Made by a program: the position numbers and the translations under genes. From contig UESW01004075.1 of NCBI GenBank assembly GCA_900491605.1, positions 1,447,511 to 1,511,510 on the forward strand: DNA of 64,000 nucleotides. Reading direction: 5' to 3'. The notes beneath the pieces are model-generated. The model searched no databases. It saw nothing but the letters and a program-made list of their open reading frames with translations, and was not told the DNA's origin. This DNA comes from Calamus simplicifolius (taxonomy: Eukaryota > Streptophyta > Magnoliopsida > Arecales > Arecaceae). Shown here piece after piece: positions 48,590 to 61,679 of the stretch; the stretch's first letter is position 1; each line of letters begins with the position of its first letter.

Positions 48590-48810
48590 GCTCCTCCTAC
48601 CTACATATGTTATTGGAGATAAACACCACTCAACAAATACATGAAACAAAAGATGACAAGTGATATAGCATCTTGAAGAAAACAAATGTTGCATTAACTT
48701 TTGGCTGTCTTCCATGTTCCGGATATGGCTGGCACATGCCATTGTCTATTCTAGCTTCCTGGTCAGAATGCTTCAATAGGGATTCATGAAGCAAAACTAG
48801 GCCTTGTAGA
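48590..48810. repeat. Diverged duplicate, copy A (copy B 52890-53070)
   Basis: Shared order of words in both copies: ACACA/CACTCAACAAATAC, TGAAACAAAA, ACAAGTG, ATAGCATCTTGAA/ATAACATCTTGAA, TTGTC(C)ATTCTAGCTTCCT. Gaps and substitutions are many. The pair lies 4.3 kb apart in the same orientation. Confidence 0.6.
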
Positions 48811-49544
48811 GACATGTAGCCCCAAAGTTATGAATCAATTTTAGGTCAACATGTGTAAATATACGATCCCCAAGATAAATATTAATGATCATGAAACAAA
48901 GAATAAAACCAGAAGACATCATATACAACAAAGAGTACCATCTGACACATTAATCATGCAAACATTATTTAAACATGGGAACTAGTTTACACAATCCTCA
49001 ACTAAACAAGTAAAATGTCACCATTACCTCATCCTGTTCTTGTTAGAAGTTTCACCAGTGAATGCAAATGTTTATACTGAAGTAATATTTTCCTGATAAA
49101 TGAACTAGGCCACCATTAATCTGTACGACAACCAAATGCAAATTTAAAATAGGTGGAATAGCACAAAAATTCAGACTTGGTTAAGCAACTTAATTTGTAC
49201 TTCAATTTAAATTTCACTCAAAAATTTCATGAGTTTTGTATTCTGAGTCTCATCAACAATTTGATCTTAGTGCTTCTCAATAAATCTATATCTTCTGTTA
49301 ATAAGAAATATTGGTATTGAAGCTTAAAGTCTCGCCCTATACCCTCATGTATGCTGCAACTACCTTTAATGTTGGATACCCTATTGTACATGTGCATCAT
49401 TTGCTCACTTGTGTTCATGATTTTACAGAGAGCTGAATTGACATTGACCTAGCTATCTTTTGGGTCCTGTGGTCCAAATTGCACTTGATCAAACAAATGG
49501 TCATCATATCAATGATCACTCACAAAAAAACTTATCTAGTGCAG

Positions 49545-50035
49545 GTCCCTGGTAAAAATCTGACTTCCACATGCATAACTAGACATACCTATGCTTATTA
49601 CGTTTTAAGTATTCAAACATCACAATAAATATAGTTCTCAAATTCAAGTTATACCCTAAAATTAATTAGTAATGGTGGTCTCTAATAACTTTGCATTTAC
49701 CGGGTGCACATATACATCTTCTATGTAATAAGAACATGGATAACATGTGGGGATGTATTGGAATTTCAATAATTTTGCATGTTAGGAATACATGGTTTAA
49801 TGCCTGAAAGCACATGGTAAAAGTCTTGACTTCAACATGCATATCTGAACTTAACCTATGTTTATTTATGTTTTAAGTATTCAACCACAACAATAAACAT
49901 AGTTCCCAAATTGAAGTTTACACCTTAAAAAATAATTAGTACTGGTAGTCACTAATATTTTTGCATTTACCAGGTAATATAACATGTTCTATGTAATAAG
50001 ATCACTGATATTGATGTGTGGGATTATGATGTATT
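49545..50035. repeat. Tandem duplication, period ~265 bp
   Basis: Copy 1 starts near 49551 (GGTAAAAATCTGACTTC) and copy 2 near 49816 (GGTAAAAGTCTTGACTTC). Both run through TTTTAAGTATTCAA, CAATAAATATAGTTC/CAATAAACATAGTTC, ATTAGTA, TTTGCATTTACC and TTCTATGTAATAAGA. About 220 bp is shared. Confidence 0.75.
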
Positions 50036-53000
50036 CCAGTCAAGAGGTTATGAGAACTTCGAACCCGAAACGTTAGATTAGGAAAAACTTCAAGATTTGG
50101 CAACAACACCTTGGCGATTAGTGCTAACATATAGTTAGAGAGCTAGTAGCAGGAGCTAGCAAAGGCAATGAATAAACGATGAACTTGCAATGTTCAATTC
50201 AAAGTTTAAAATACTGAGATCTGTACCAGTATTTTATTGGAAAGGTACAGCATCAGGATGGTACTGTCTCAACTCTTAGGATGGTCCTACATCCCAATGC
50301 CATACCAGAATCTTTTATTTTTGTTTTTCAATTTTTTAATTTTTTATCTCAAATCAAGTTTTAGTGAACATTTTTTTAGCCCGCCCCTGTGACTAAGCCA
50401 AAGGGAAAGAAAGCAAAGACCCCCCATTGCTTTCTTTCTCATTTTTTATTTCAAAATGAAGAAACCCAAACAGGTTGTGCCTGGTACCGGCTAGTCCCAA
50501 CTGATTTCAAACTAGGAGAGGTGGGACATCTTCACCCACGATTGGACCTATGCCCTGCAGGTGTCTCAGGACCAATTTCCTGTTGAAATGGTACAGTACC
50601 AAAGATATCATCCAATTCCAGTGGGATCTAAATGCTTGGTTTAGTTCTTCACAATTTAAAGTGGAGTAGGGGTTGGAAGATCGAGGGTAGTCTTAGGAAA
50701 ATGTCAACACCATGATTTGATGAATCCTTACGTCTAAAGGTATAACAACAAAGTAACTCATGTAAAACTCAAATTTCTTACGTTTCTAATTTTAGGAGCT
50801 TCATCTTCTTAGTATTGAAAGATTTGTTTTCACATGACTTTGAACTGTTAATTGATGATGTTGCCAAATTTAACTTTTTCTATTAAAGGAGAAGACAGAG
50901 AGAGATTTCAGTCAGGACAACTCCAAAGTTCAAACATAGCTTTTTTTGGTGATCAGAAGGTGGCTTTGGAGGCTTTGAAACTCATCACTACATAGCAACT
51001 GACACTACTTTGTATTCTCCCTGCAACCCTACTCTATGCGCAAACAAATTCCCTCACCACACAACCAATCAAGGCTTGTTAGGTTTCTCTATCACAAATA
51101 TAGCTCCTATTGAACTGATGCAAAGGGTGATTTGTTTTCTTCCTATCCAAGATGCCACAAATGAACATGTAAAACATCAAATGACATCAATGAAGGGCAT
51201 CTTAGTTAATATTGGAGAACAAGATAAGGCATTATTAGGAAAAAGGTTAGTAAAAAGGAAATCTTCAAGGAAGAATTTCTGGTCTCTTGACAACATGTGA
51301 ATGGTACACAATATGATATGAAGTTAGGTGCAAATGGGAAATCAAAGAATTACAATACCATGGTGCTTTGAAATTGATCGACCAACCTCTCCATGTTAAG
51401 AACAAACTATTATTTTCAGCTAAGAATCTCCTCACAATAAACAAGACCAGCATCTTAGTTATAAATGTATATGAATACAAGGATTTAAATACCATTTGGC
51501 TTTAGTGTTTGTCAGGTTGGGCCAGGTTTGGGTAGGGTCACGCCTTAGAATCGGGTCCCAAAGTGCTGGCCTTAACCAAACCCACCCAGACTCAGGCCTA
51601 AATTTCGAAACCAACATCTAACCTAATAAAAAGCTATAGAATCCAACCAAACCAGCTTGACCCACCAGATTATATTTAGTTGCATAAATAACAGATTCAA
51701 TATGGAATTTACAGTTCCAAGGGTTAGAATGGCAAATCTGTTTCGATGAAGGGTCATACAGCAATCTTATGACAAAGGCAAGTTGGGCATTGGCTGTTTG
51801 GCAACAGCTAACATGGTCTAGAGTGGCAATGGTGAAATAAAGGAATGAGAGGAAATGATGGAAGATGAAAGGGCAACGTTCTAGCTGGCTGGCAATGATG
51901 AGAAGGGCAATGTTCTAGTTGGCTAGCAGTGATGAAAAGGGTTGGGGAAGTTGCGAGCAAATGGCATTGGTAAGGTCAAGAGAGAACTGGTTGTGAAAGG
52001 TAGTCCCAATCCAATGTGTGGCAATGGAGGTGGAAGGAGACAGATTTTATATGGTGGCAAAAGGGAATTGCTTGCTAGAGAATGGAGAAGGGTGGAGTGT
52101 CAGCCAGGGAAGCGAGGGAATTTATTCTTTAGATTTTAGGATATCAGAAAATAGTTTTAAATGTTAAAACCCATATTATAAATGTATTATATTATTAATA
52201 TCAAGGCATGTTGTATTGATCAGTATGCTGTCGTACCGGGCATATCAGACAATACCAGTGTATTGGGAGGCGTACCGACACTCAATACAAAGGATGCACC
52301 AAGAGTATTGGCATTGTATTAAAATTTTACTAATATGCCCCTTGATATCAAGACGGCCAACCATGATTACTACATAACACGAAAGATTTAGGGTTAGCTA
52401 GATTAAGCTGATTCAGCCTGAATTTTGTTGAACCTGAGCACTGCACACCTGATAAGCATGAGTACCTATTAGCCAACTCTGCAAGCAACCATATCATGTG
52501 CTAGTCCACTGCTAACACATGGTTTGAACAGACTAGCATAGGTCAACATGCCAATCCTTGAATACATCATGAATGACAACTTCTTCAATTTAATCAGTTT
52601 CTTATATTCAAAGCTATGTCAGGTATTAACAATATAGTTGCGGTTACTGTAACACCAAATCTACCATACCTGCTTACCATGGCCATTTTTGCAATCTTAT
52701 ACAAGCATAAGTAATCCAAGTTCATCATTAAAGAGATGATACTAACAAAACATCCAATTTTAAGGTATCATAGCTACAAATCCATATTTGGTGTTTCCAC
52801 CCAAGCAAAATCTAAACTTCTCTCGTATTGTAGTGCTCCTAATGTGTTCATGATGATGATAAAATGGTCACTTATTCCTATGCATACATATTATTTCTAA
52901 TAAACACACTAAAACACAAATACTTGAAACAAAAAACCACAAGTGGAATAACATCTTGAATAAAATAAGTTTTCTTATAATTTTCGGTAACATTCATGTT

Positions 53001-54811
53001 GGTATGTGTTGATACATACCTTGTCCATTCTAGCTTCCTATGTAGTAAATTGACATGTTTTTCTCCCAATAACTAGAGGGGGGAGGCAATCAAGTTCAGT
53101 TAGATGTGGGCATTTCCATTTGTTTGTTCAGAACTCAAGTTTTTGGTTCGCCTGAAAAAGGCCAAAATTGACTCTACTTCAGTAAGCAAAACATTCAAGT
53201 CTATTTTAAAATACTCCCCACTCACTCCCTCATAAATCAATGCATTTTAGATTTCTATTGTTACATCTAAATCTCCTATCAAACTCATGAAAAGTATGAT
53301 AAGCTTGTCACTCTCGAAGCCACCAAAAATGACTAGGTAGAAAGTCTAATGATGAATTTTAAGGGAATTTAAATATAGGCATCGTATTCAGAGCTACATA
53401 GCTTATTAACAATGACTAACATGATTATTAACATGTCTATCTAACGCCAACATGTGTAACCAACTTACTATGGCAACCTTTATAATTTTATAAATAATCA
53501 GCCTAAGTTTATTGTTAGAGGATGGTACCTATGGTGGCAGAACAACAAAAAGGCCCAAGTCTAAGGTATTTGACATTCTTAGCCAAGCAAGTCTAAACTT
53601 CTCACAATATACTAATGCTCAAATAATGTCCATGATCATGATGAATCCCCATGTGCTCCAAATCAAAGATTTTTTTTTAATTTAACTGGAAAATTTATAT
53701 ATGGTTGAGGATGATATATTTCAGATATGAACATGATATCATTAATAAGTTTGAGTTCATTAGTGATAATGCAATTATGAAGGCTTTAGGACAAGGACCT
53801 AAAAATAAGTACAGCTAAAATTGAGAACTTCACTATAAAATTCTACTGTAAACACAAATAAAAATGAGGCATTCTAATGGAACATTATAATAATAAACTC
53901 TGAAAAGCTTTGCACTACATGAGGGGTGGCACCGTCAACGAGGGAGCAATTCATAAGAATCAGTTGTAAGTATTAATCTCACCTGCTTAGAATTGTATTC
54001 AATGTTCTCTTATTATATTTTAGACTCTTACCTATAGATGTAAAATTGACATGGTAATTTGAGAATGCATTCCTCCAGCTGGTCTAGACTATTGATGAAT
54101 CCAAGGCAACTTTTGGCAATACATGGGGCATGCATTTAAGGCTAGGACGGCCAGCTGTAGGTATGGAAGTCTATCATGTTAGTTCTATTGTTTAAGCTCA
54201 GACAACAAGGTTGCAACCCTCCAAGGTTCCTCAGACTAGAAAGTATGTAGACAGAGAGGGAGAAAGACAAGGTGTGATATTGGTAATGGCATGCATATCA
54301 AACAAAAAATGTAAGTCAAGGGCTCAAATCACTGACTACAGTCCTATATAAAATAAACACATGGTATTGTACATAAACTACTCTCTTTCAAATCTTATCC
54401 AAGGTTTCAGATCATTACTTATATTCATGTCAAATAGGTACATGGTATTCTGCATAAAACTAATTTCTTCAGACTTTACCTATGGATTCATCTTTGATCA
54501 ATGATTTCATCCACATGCATTTGCTTGTGCTTCTTAAACAAGTATCCATGTCCAACGACAAACTCAAGTAACATTCAGTATAAAAGACAAAAAAAATCAA
54601 GCTATAAGGTTCCTCAAATTATGGTGGGAATAGAAAGATACAAATGCCAAGCTTACCACCATGGCCGGCGTCAGTCGACAAAACCTGGATGAAAAAGAAG
54701 GCAGGTTGATGTTAAGTTGACTACCGGTCTGAAATGAGCTCAAAATTCAACTAGTGCTGATAGCGCTTGTGGAGACGATTCTTGTGGTCACAAGGTACTT
54801 CAAGTACCTTC

Positions 54812-56328
54812 CTAGAGTGATACGGTCCGCCTGTAGAGCACTTCATCATCACTCTCTTCCTCCTCTTCCTCGGATACCAACTCCCTCCCCGGCATCTCCA
54901 ACTTCCCACCCATAACAAAAGAAGGGCCTGCGGTCTCTGCTTCTATGTAATCCCCTCGCAACCTCTCCTCAAATCTCTGGTCGCTACAATTCAAGAACCA
55001 GTCCAGACTACACCTGATCTCCTTGCTCGCCAGCCTCTGGTACCTGGGTTTGATCCTCGACTCCAAACTATAGGTAAAGTACTCAGGGAACTCCAGCAGC
55101 TCCTGCAAGGGCCGCTTCATCTCGCTCTTAAAGAAATAATAGGCGTTCTTCATCAGCTCGACCCGGAGCGCCACCAGCTGGGGGCACCTCACCACCATTC
55201 TCCCCACATCTCGTCGGAGATCCCGCGTCCCCGGAGGAACGCCACGGGTTTCAAGATGACATTTTGGTTGAGGCTGACGATCTGGGGCATCCTCTCGAGG
55301 GCGCGGGCGAAGCCGTCGGGGTCGATCCGGAGCTTCAGGTTGAAGAAGTACTGCTGCGCCGAGAGCTTGGCCTTGAGCGGCAGGCCGAGGATCGGTGGGT
55401 ACTGCACGATGACCAACGGGAGGGCCTCCCGGCGGACGCCGAAGGCGAGAAGGGCGTCGACGTTGGGCTTGACGGTCTCGTGGAGGTCGTAGCCAAGAAC
55501 GTAGGGGCGCTTCTCGAGCATCCGGGCGAGGATCTTCTTGGGGAAGCCGAGGGAGAGGAGGAAGTCGACGAGGGGCTTGATGGTGGTGCCGACGCGCATG
55601 CCAAGGAAGAAGGGGTACTGGGTGACCATGGGGCCGATGTCGCGGGGGGAAACGCCGAGGCTGACTAGGTAGGCGACGGAGGTGCTCATGGTGCCCTCGA
55701 GCTTGAAGCCGAGGAGCTCCGGGTAGCGGTGGAGGACGAAGGGGATGTCGGAGCGCTCGACGTCGAGGCCGCGGAGGAACTTGATGACGGGGGCGAGCTC
55801 GACGATGACGCTGGCGTGGAGGACCTGGGGATAGCGGCGGACGAAGTCGGCGAGGCTGGAGCGGGGGATACCGAGCTTCTCGAGGTAGGAGAGGACGGGG
55901 ATGATGTTCTTGCGGACGCTGCAAGCGAGCACGAGGGGGTAGGAGTTGAAATCGTCGACGGTGAGGCCAAGGCGGAGGAGGAAGTCGACGCGCTCGCGCA
56001 TGACGTCGACGGAGGAGGGGAGCTCGAGGGGCTCGAGCTCGTCGGGGAGGACGCCGATGGACTTAAGGTAGTCGGAGATGATGACACGGGATACGAGGCG
56101 CTCCTTACGGCCCTGGATCACGCCCCAAGTCACGGACGGCATCTCGTACTCGGGGAATTTGGAGGAGGAAGAGGAGGACTGGGTGGAGAAAGAGAAGACG
56201 TTTGGAGATCGATTTGCGGGGGTCTGCAAGAGAAAAGAATCGGGGATACGGCCATCGAGGAGAGGGAAGAGGGTCGAAATGGGTATCGGAAAGAGGAGTT
56301 TTCGTCGGAGGTGAAGCACGAGGGCCAT
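54812..56328 (-). CDS. Organellar mTERF-family protein, single-base frameshift
   Basis: Intronless gene. Residues 1-373 read in one frame (56328 to 55210): an R/S-rich N-terminus that fits an organelle transit peptide, then FPEYEMPSVTWGVIQGRKER and a series of ~35-residue mTERF helical repeats (for example LSYLEKLGIPRSSLADFVRR, YLVSLGVSPRDIGPMVTQYP, FLLSLGFPKKILARMLEKRP). After GISDE the frame breaks because one G is missing (55209/55210). In the next frame it resumes RMVVRCPQLVALRVELMKNA, then YFFKSEMKRPLQELLEFPEY, LDWFLNCSDQRFEERL, an acidic EEEEEESDDE stretch and LYRRTVSL. With the base restored the length is 505 residues, as in its plant relatives of the At2g44020 type. mTERF proteins bind organelle nucleic acids and act in transcription, splicing or RNA stability. 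The rest is undamaged, so sequencing error and a very young null allele are both possible. Confidence 0.9.
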
Positions 56329-57578
56329 CTCTCGGAGAGGTGGCCGGAAGCAGGGGAGGGGAGGAGAGGTCCGACAGGACGATGAATGGTAGGGCTTGGA
56401 GAAGCTCGAAGAAGAGCGCGGCCCTCGTTCGCCGATTTAGTAGCTCGACCGGAACTAAACCGGTTCGGAGAACGGTCCGGACCACTCATATAATTATTGC
56501 CTATTAAATATTTTTTTAAAAATATTTGAAAAATTATAAATATATTTTTAAGCAGTATCAAATATATTTTTATAAAATACTTAGGAGAATTAGTTCATTT
56601 AGTTGAGTCTGGGGAAAGTAATGTCCTTGCTCAAAATATTTTGCAAAAATAGTGTGTGTTTTTTTTATTGATCCTGAATTAGGATAAAGAAAGAAAGTTA
56701 ACGATTTCAACTATGAGATTGGAGAGTTTCTCTTTAGGATGCACCGGAATATACCCAAAAAAAAAAAAAAAATAATCATTATTTTTTGTTTTCAAATATT
56801 AAGCAGTATTTTATAATATGAAAAATATTCGAAAATTGGGGAATATCTCATTGGGGTATAATATTTCAAATTCTTGTTTTTTATTGTTATCTTAGATTGC
56901 TCTGCCCTTTTTAAACTCTCTCTTTAACAAGTTATATAATTTTTATATATAAAAGTTCTAACTTTTAGCACGAACTAAATATAGAGCTATAATACCTCTA
57001 TTTGCAAAACAGGCTTCTACTATGTGAATTGGTCATGATAAAATCAAACGTTCAAAGTGTTGCCGTCAATCATGTTCCTCGAACGTTGAGCAATAAAAAA
57101 GATTCAAAGAATGATGAGCATAGATTTAGAAATCTTTTGAAGCCTTTTCCTCGTACAAAAATCCTGTAAGAAAGTCCTCGGGACCGAATGTTTCGATGGA
57201 ACTCTTCGATGCTTAAATAAATGACTTAAAAAATAGTAATGAATGATGGACTAAAAGACTTAGTCGAATTACTTGGAATTCATATCCCTTCTCTCTAAGT
57301 GAAGGCTTTTATTCCTATTCGAAAGTCCCTCTTATCCTTTTTTGAAAGATTGTTAAATTTGAGACATCATTGTCTGACAAGGAATATGCGGCAAGGCTGA
57401 CAGAGACAAATCGCAATCACCTCTGGGTTTGCCAGGGGTAGTCATGCCTGTCAGCCTCCTGCTAGGCGCGGTGTCACATATGGCAGATAAGCCTGGTCAC
57501 GTCGGGCGTGCATCGTAACTGGTACTGGCCACGTGCGATCGTAGGTGATTGGTAGGCCATATGGCGGTCGTAGGTGCT
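56329..57578. other. Promoter side of mTERF gene and AT-rich intergenic
   Basis: The first ~130 bases are GC-rich and probably the 5'UTR/promoter of the minus-strand mTERF gene. Beyond 56490 the sequence is AT-rich with a poly-A run at 56756-56771 and nothing recognised. Confidence 0.5.
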
Positions 57579-57934
57579 GAGGCCGAGGGAGATTCTGGAG
57601 TATGAGGCCGAGGGGAACCCTAGAGTCAGTGGCCGAGGGGAACCAGGGCCGAGTGAAACTTTGGAGTTCAAGGCCGAGGGGAACCCTGGAGTCCAAGGTC
57701 GAGGGGAACATTGGAGTCTGAGGCCGAGGAGAACCAGGTAGTCCGAGGCCGAGTGGAACTTTGGAGTCTGAGGCCGAGGGAAATGTTGGAGTTCAAGGCC
57801 GAAGGGACTCCTGGAGTCCAAGGCCAAGTGGAACTTTGGAGTCCGAGGCCAAGAAAACCCTGAAGTCCAAGGCCGAGGGAAATGTTGGAGTCCGAGACCG
57901 ATGAAACCAGGGAGTCCGAGGCCGAGGCCGAGGC
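57579..57934. repeat. 25-bp minisatellite, about 14 units
   Basis: Units of 25 bp such as AAGGCCGAGGGGAACCCTGG plus AGTCC repeat with substitutions (GAGGCCGAGTGGAACTTTGG and others) and rare 24-bp units. It is GC-rich in an AT-rich setting. The repetitive open frames on the minus strand follow from the lack of stop words in the unit and are not taken as a gene. Flanking GC-rich sequence (57370-57578) may belong to the same unknown repeat, perhaps an LTR. Confidence 0.9.
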
Positions 57935-58852
57935 TTCGTCGGCTACTTGATCCGTTAGCCCTAACATGACTTGATCAGCCATATGTATCATACATGATGC
58001 CTTATGTGAGCTTGAAAAATATAAAAAGGTAAACAGAATTATGAAAAAAAAATATTATATATCACTCACGGTATAGAAGTTCAACCATCATAAGGTCCAG
58101 GAGTTTCCCAATACCCTTGTGAATTTCTTCATTTAGTGAATACACTGTTCACAAACACGAACGTAAAATAATAACCAACGGAAACATCGTGTAAACTAAT
58201 ATTGGAGTACATGTTTATGATTTATAATATTGGAGTAAATCGTGATGACAGCCATCCATCAACCACCACAAGAACTCATAAGATGCTTTAAGGCGAAGGC
58301 AGGTATCCCGAGTTGGACGTGAGGCATAACGTAAACTCGATCTAGCCTCCATAGGAGAGTGGCCAAGAAAATCAATCAGACTGTAAAATGGATCTGAACC
58401 ATTATTTTAATTTAATTTAATTTAATTTTTAATTTTTAATTTTTTTTAAAATTTATAAAATAGAAAATTAGTTTGATTTAGATTTTAGTTTTTAAAAAAT
58501 AATATCAACTGAATTGGACCGTATGTATATATAATATACATTTTTATTTGTATTATGGTTAAATTGAGATATTATAGGCAAGTGTGAATAATTATGTTAT
58601 GTGAGATATATATTCTTTTTTTTTATAAATAATTAGATTGTCATTTGATCTTATTGAATTTGTTATAAAACTAAATTGAATTTCATGCTTTGCATCGATT
58701 TAATTTACTAAAATAATTGATTTAATTTTGATTTTAGTTTTAAAAATATTTCTAAATCAGTTTGATTCTAAAATAAATTTAAACTAATTCGATCTAGTAG
58801 AATATAGTTTAGTATTATCCTTTGGCAAAGACTACCCCAAGTATACAAATAG

Positions 58853-58853
<1 letters not shown>

Positions 58854-58894
<41 letters not shown>
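58854..58894. repeat. (TA)n microsatellite
   Basis: Uninterrupted alternating TA of about 41 bases. Confidence 0.9.
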
Positions 58895-58897
<3 letters not shown>

Positions 58898-59213
58898 CAA
58901 CCATTTCGACTGCAACGTTTGTTATCTAATCACATCTTCTCTCACTCCTACAAACTCCCACCGCTAGTTAAAGTTGATTAGCCAACAGCTAAACTAGCTG
59001 CATATTATTACATATAGAGGTAATGCAACTAAATAAGTAAATCCTAAGAGTGTATTTGATGATCATTTTAGAATTACTTTGATGATATTAATCTAAGATG
59101 ATCTTATCCTAGTAATTAAAAATTATCATGTTTAATATAGTTTATCATAGTGATCAATGATCATTGATGATTTAACATCAAATATTTGGTATACCGTAGG
59201 AATCCAAAATTGC

Positions 59214-59475
59214 TAACTATAAAATATAAAATTATTCATATCATATATATATAATATATATATATATATTAAATTATATCATATAATATATTAAATTATA
59301 TCATATATTATAATATATAAACTATAATATAATATAGTTAATATAATATAATAATATATATTATAAAATAATATAATATAAAGCATTATATTGTATTGCA
59401 GTATAGTAAATAATAACATAATAATATAGTATAATGTATTAATTTTATATATCATGTTATATATAAATTATTGCT
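59214..59475. repeat. AT-only low-complexity patch
   Basis: Almost entirely A and T with iterated ATATAATATA and ATTATAT words. It could be a scaffold-attachment-like or fold-back region; no specific call is possible. Confidence 0.6.
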
Positions 59476-61631
59476 ATTATAATATATCTATTATATATTT
59501 ATTATAAATAAAAAGTCTTTGATTTATAAATTGTAGTCTAAAATCATCGAGACAATAAGATCATTCTATTAAAAGGTCACGTAGGATTATATAGAGTGAT
59601 TTTATCATCATTTTATAAATTAACGATGAATCTTAATAGATCATCTCATATCAAAAGATTTCTAAAGGTTTCAAAAGCTTGGCTGACAAAATGAAGGATG
59701 GCTTGTCACCATACAATCAAACATTGCCTTTGAAGTGATCGAAAGTCGGAAGACACTTCGGAGTGCGGCAAAACCATGGTGGAGCAATAAAATAATGTTC
59801 CCATAAAGAAACTTGAGAGTGTTGCAGGCCAATTTGGGGGGAGAGAGTTCATAGCTTCAATTCCCTTCGAAGAATTCTATGTACATTTTTTTTTTCCAAT
59901 TTGCATGAGATGAAAAAGAAATATTAAAAATCCATGTAAACTGCTTACAAATTGGAATCATCAGATAAAATAAAAATAAAGATTTTGGTCCTATAGATTG
60001 GTTTTCTATAAAAATTACAATCCATCCATTGGATCATTCACAGCGCTATTTTTTTTTTTTTAATACAGATGGATGATCACATCATTTTAGGACGAGTTAA
60101 ACCCAAGATATGTGAATATAAGATTTGGGTAAGGAAAGAGAGCATGGGTCATCCTGCTTCCGGATCCAAAAACCCAAATGATGGGCTACTCGGCTAGCAA
60201 TCTAGTTTGCCGTTGAGTTGGCCTTTTGGTAGATATATCAAATTTGAGCACTGTAAGCATCCTGCAGAGTAGATCAATATGGTAGATCAAGAGATTGGAT
60301 GGCATATGATCGCAGGAGTCTTATCGGAACCAATGAATAACAGTGATAGAATCTCTCGATAATAAGCCTACAAACATTTCAGACTATGATGGCATAAAAA
60401 TACTATCACAGACAGCTTAGTCAGCGAAACTGAGAAGTTTAGAAGTTCAAATCTTTTAGGTTGTGTTTGATATGGTGGATAAGGAGAGATATCCCCTGGA
60501 TATCCCTTCTTATCCCTAAATGCTATAGCTACAGGGATAGTGCTGAAAAAGTTTAACCAGAGGGGATAACCCTGTTTAACCATGGGTTATTCCCTGAACT
60601 TATTCCCTAGGGAACACAGGAATAACTAAAGTTATCCTTTGTTGGCAGAGTGGTAATTTTAAAAAGATTTTTATCCCCTCAGCTATCTTATGAATAAATC
60701 TAAAAAACTAAAAAACTATCAAGCCTTAACTGCTAATATTACTTCATTCGATCAACGAATCATGAAAGCAGATCCAACAAATTGGTGCAAGATAACAAGA
60801 CCGAAACATCCCACGTCTAGATGGCTTTACACGAGGGACTCACCCAACGCTGTGACGCAATCTTTCCGGCCAACAGCTTTTATTTTGTCCCCATCGTCTC
60901 GTAGCCTTGTAATCGTCATCCTGACCGATATCCCCCCCACCTTGCCATCATTGCCCCAAGCAGTAGGCGGGATATTGATGCCATCATCACTACCCATTCA
61001 ACGCGAAGGCATGCTCCTCATATATCATTACTAATTTCATTCAAGATTAATAGTATGAAATCTCAAACCTCAATACATATAAAAATAAAGCTATTATAAA
61101 AATGTTTAGTAAAAATAACAACAAAATCTGGATCAAACAATCTAATAATTTATAAATATATAGAACAATATAAAGTCATAGGCCATATCTAATATGAACC
61201 GCAAATTAACAAATAGTGGCAAATTTCATGTTCAGTAACTTAACTGCAAATTTAATTTACACATATTAAAATGTCAATAGAAAATTTGAAGAGAACGACT
61301 GAAACGACTAGAGTCTCTATATGAGGAAAATGATTGGGCATCAACTTGGCTCTCAAATCTAGTCCATTCCCCAGCATAGCTCCGTAGCCGCCAATGTTCT
61401 TGCTCTCTGCTAGAACCTATCCCTCATGAAGTAAGCCGTCTCTGCTAACTAATGCTCTATTCTCAGCATAAGGCAGCTGTTTGTTTGCCATCTGAGTGAA
61501 GATGAGGGTTGGTTTGAGAAAGTCCTCATCCTCAGTGGCCAACAACTGAGCTAAGCCAAATGAAAAAAAAAAAAAAAAAATCCAGATGTCAATCTTAAGG
61601 CTTTGGGACCCAAAATTAAGGGATACCGGGA

Positions 61632-61649
61632 GGGGGGGGGGGGGGGGGG
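61632..61649. repeat. Poly-G run of 18
   Basis: Eighteen consecutive G residues 30 bases upstream of the copia LTR. The length is liable to assembly error. Confidence 0.85.
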
Positions 61650-61679
61650 TTCAATAGCTGGTGGTTGTGGCCTTAAAGC

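Larger units (their letters stand above)
47690..54811. other. Non-coding stretch with old duplications
   Basis: No supportable gene. It contains a ~265-bp-period duplication (49545-50035), a diverged pair (48590-48810 and 52890-53070) and two GTACC-type repeat patches (50205-50620 and 52195-52330). The last part (54640-54810) approaches the mTERF-like gene and may be its 3'UTR. Confidence 0.5.
57935..61631. other. Intergenic, AT-rich with microsatellites
   Basis: Holds TTTAA-iterated sequence near 58410, a (TA)n tract at 58854-58894, a very AT-rich patch at 59214-59475 dominated by ATATAAT words, and a TTATCCC-rich patch at 60450-60680 beginning GGTTGTGTTTGATATGG that resembles the edge of a plant non-autonomous DNA element. 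No gene is supported. Confidence 0.5.

Noticed and set aside
50050..50080. TTCGAACCC motif resembling a tRNA T-loop
   Set aside because: No matching acceptor or anticodon stems around it.
54812..55924. Long alternative minus-strand frame over the mTERF gene, proline/arginine-rich at its start
   Set aside because: Only its last ~132 codons are mTERF; the rest is a GC-rich shadow of the true frame without domain character.
55729..56385. 218-codon plus-strand frame opposite the mTERF gene
   Set aside because: Antisense shadow caused by high third-position GC; E/G/D-rich composition follows from codon use of the sense gene.
57451..57991. Repetitive minus-strand frames rich in L, G, P and S
   Set aside because: Translations of the 25-bp minisatellite in several frames; no start context or homology.
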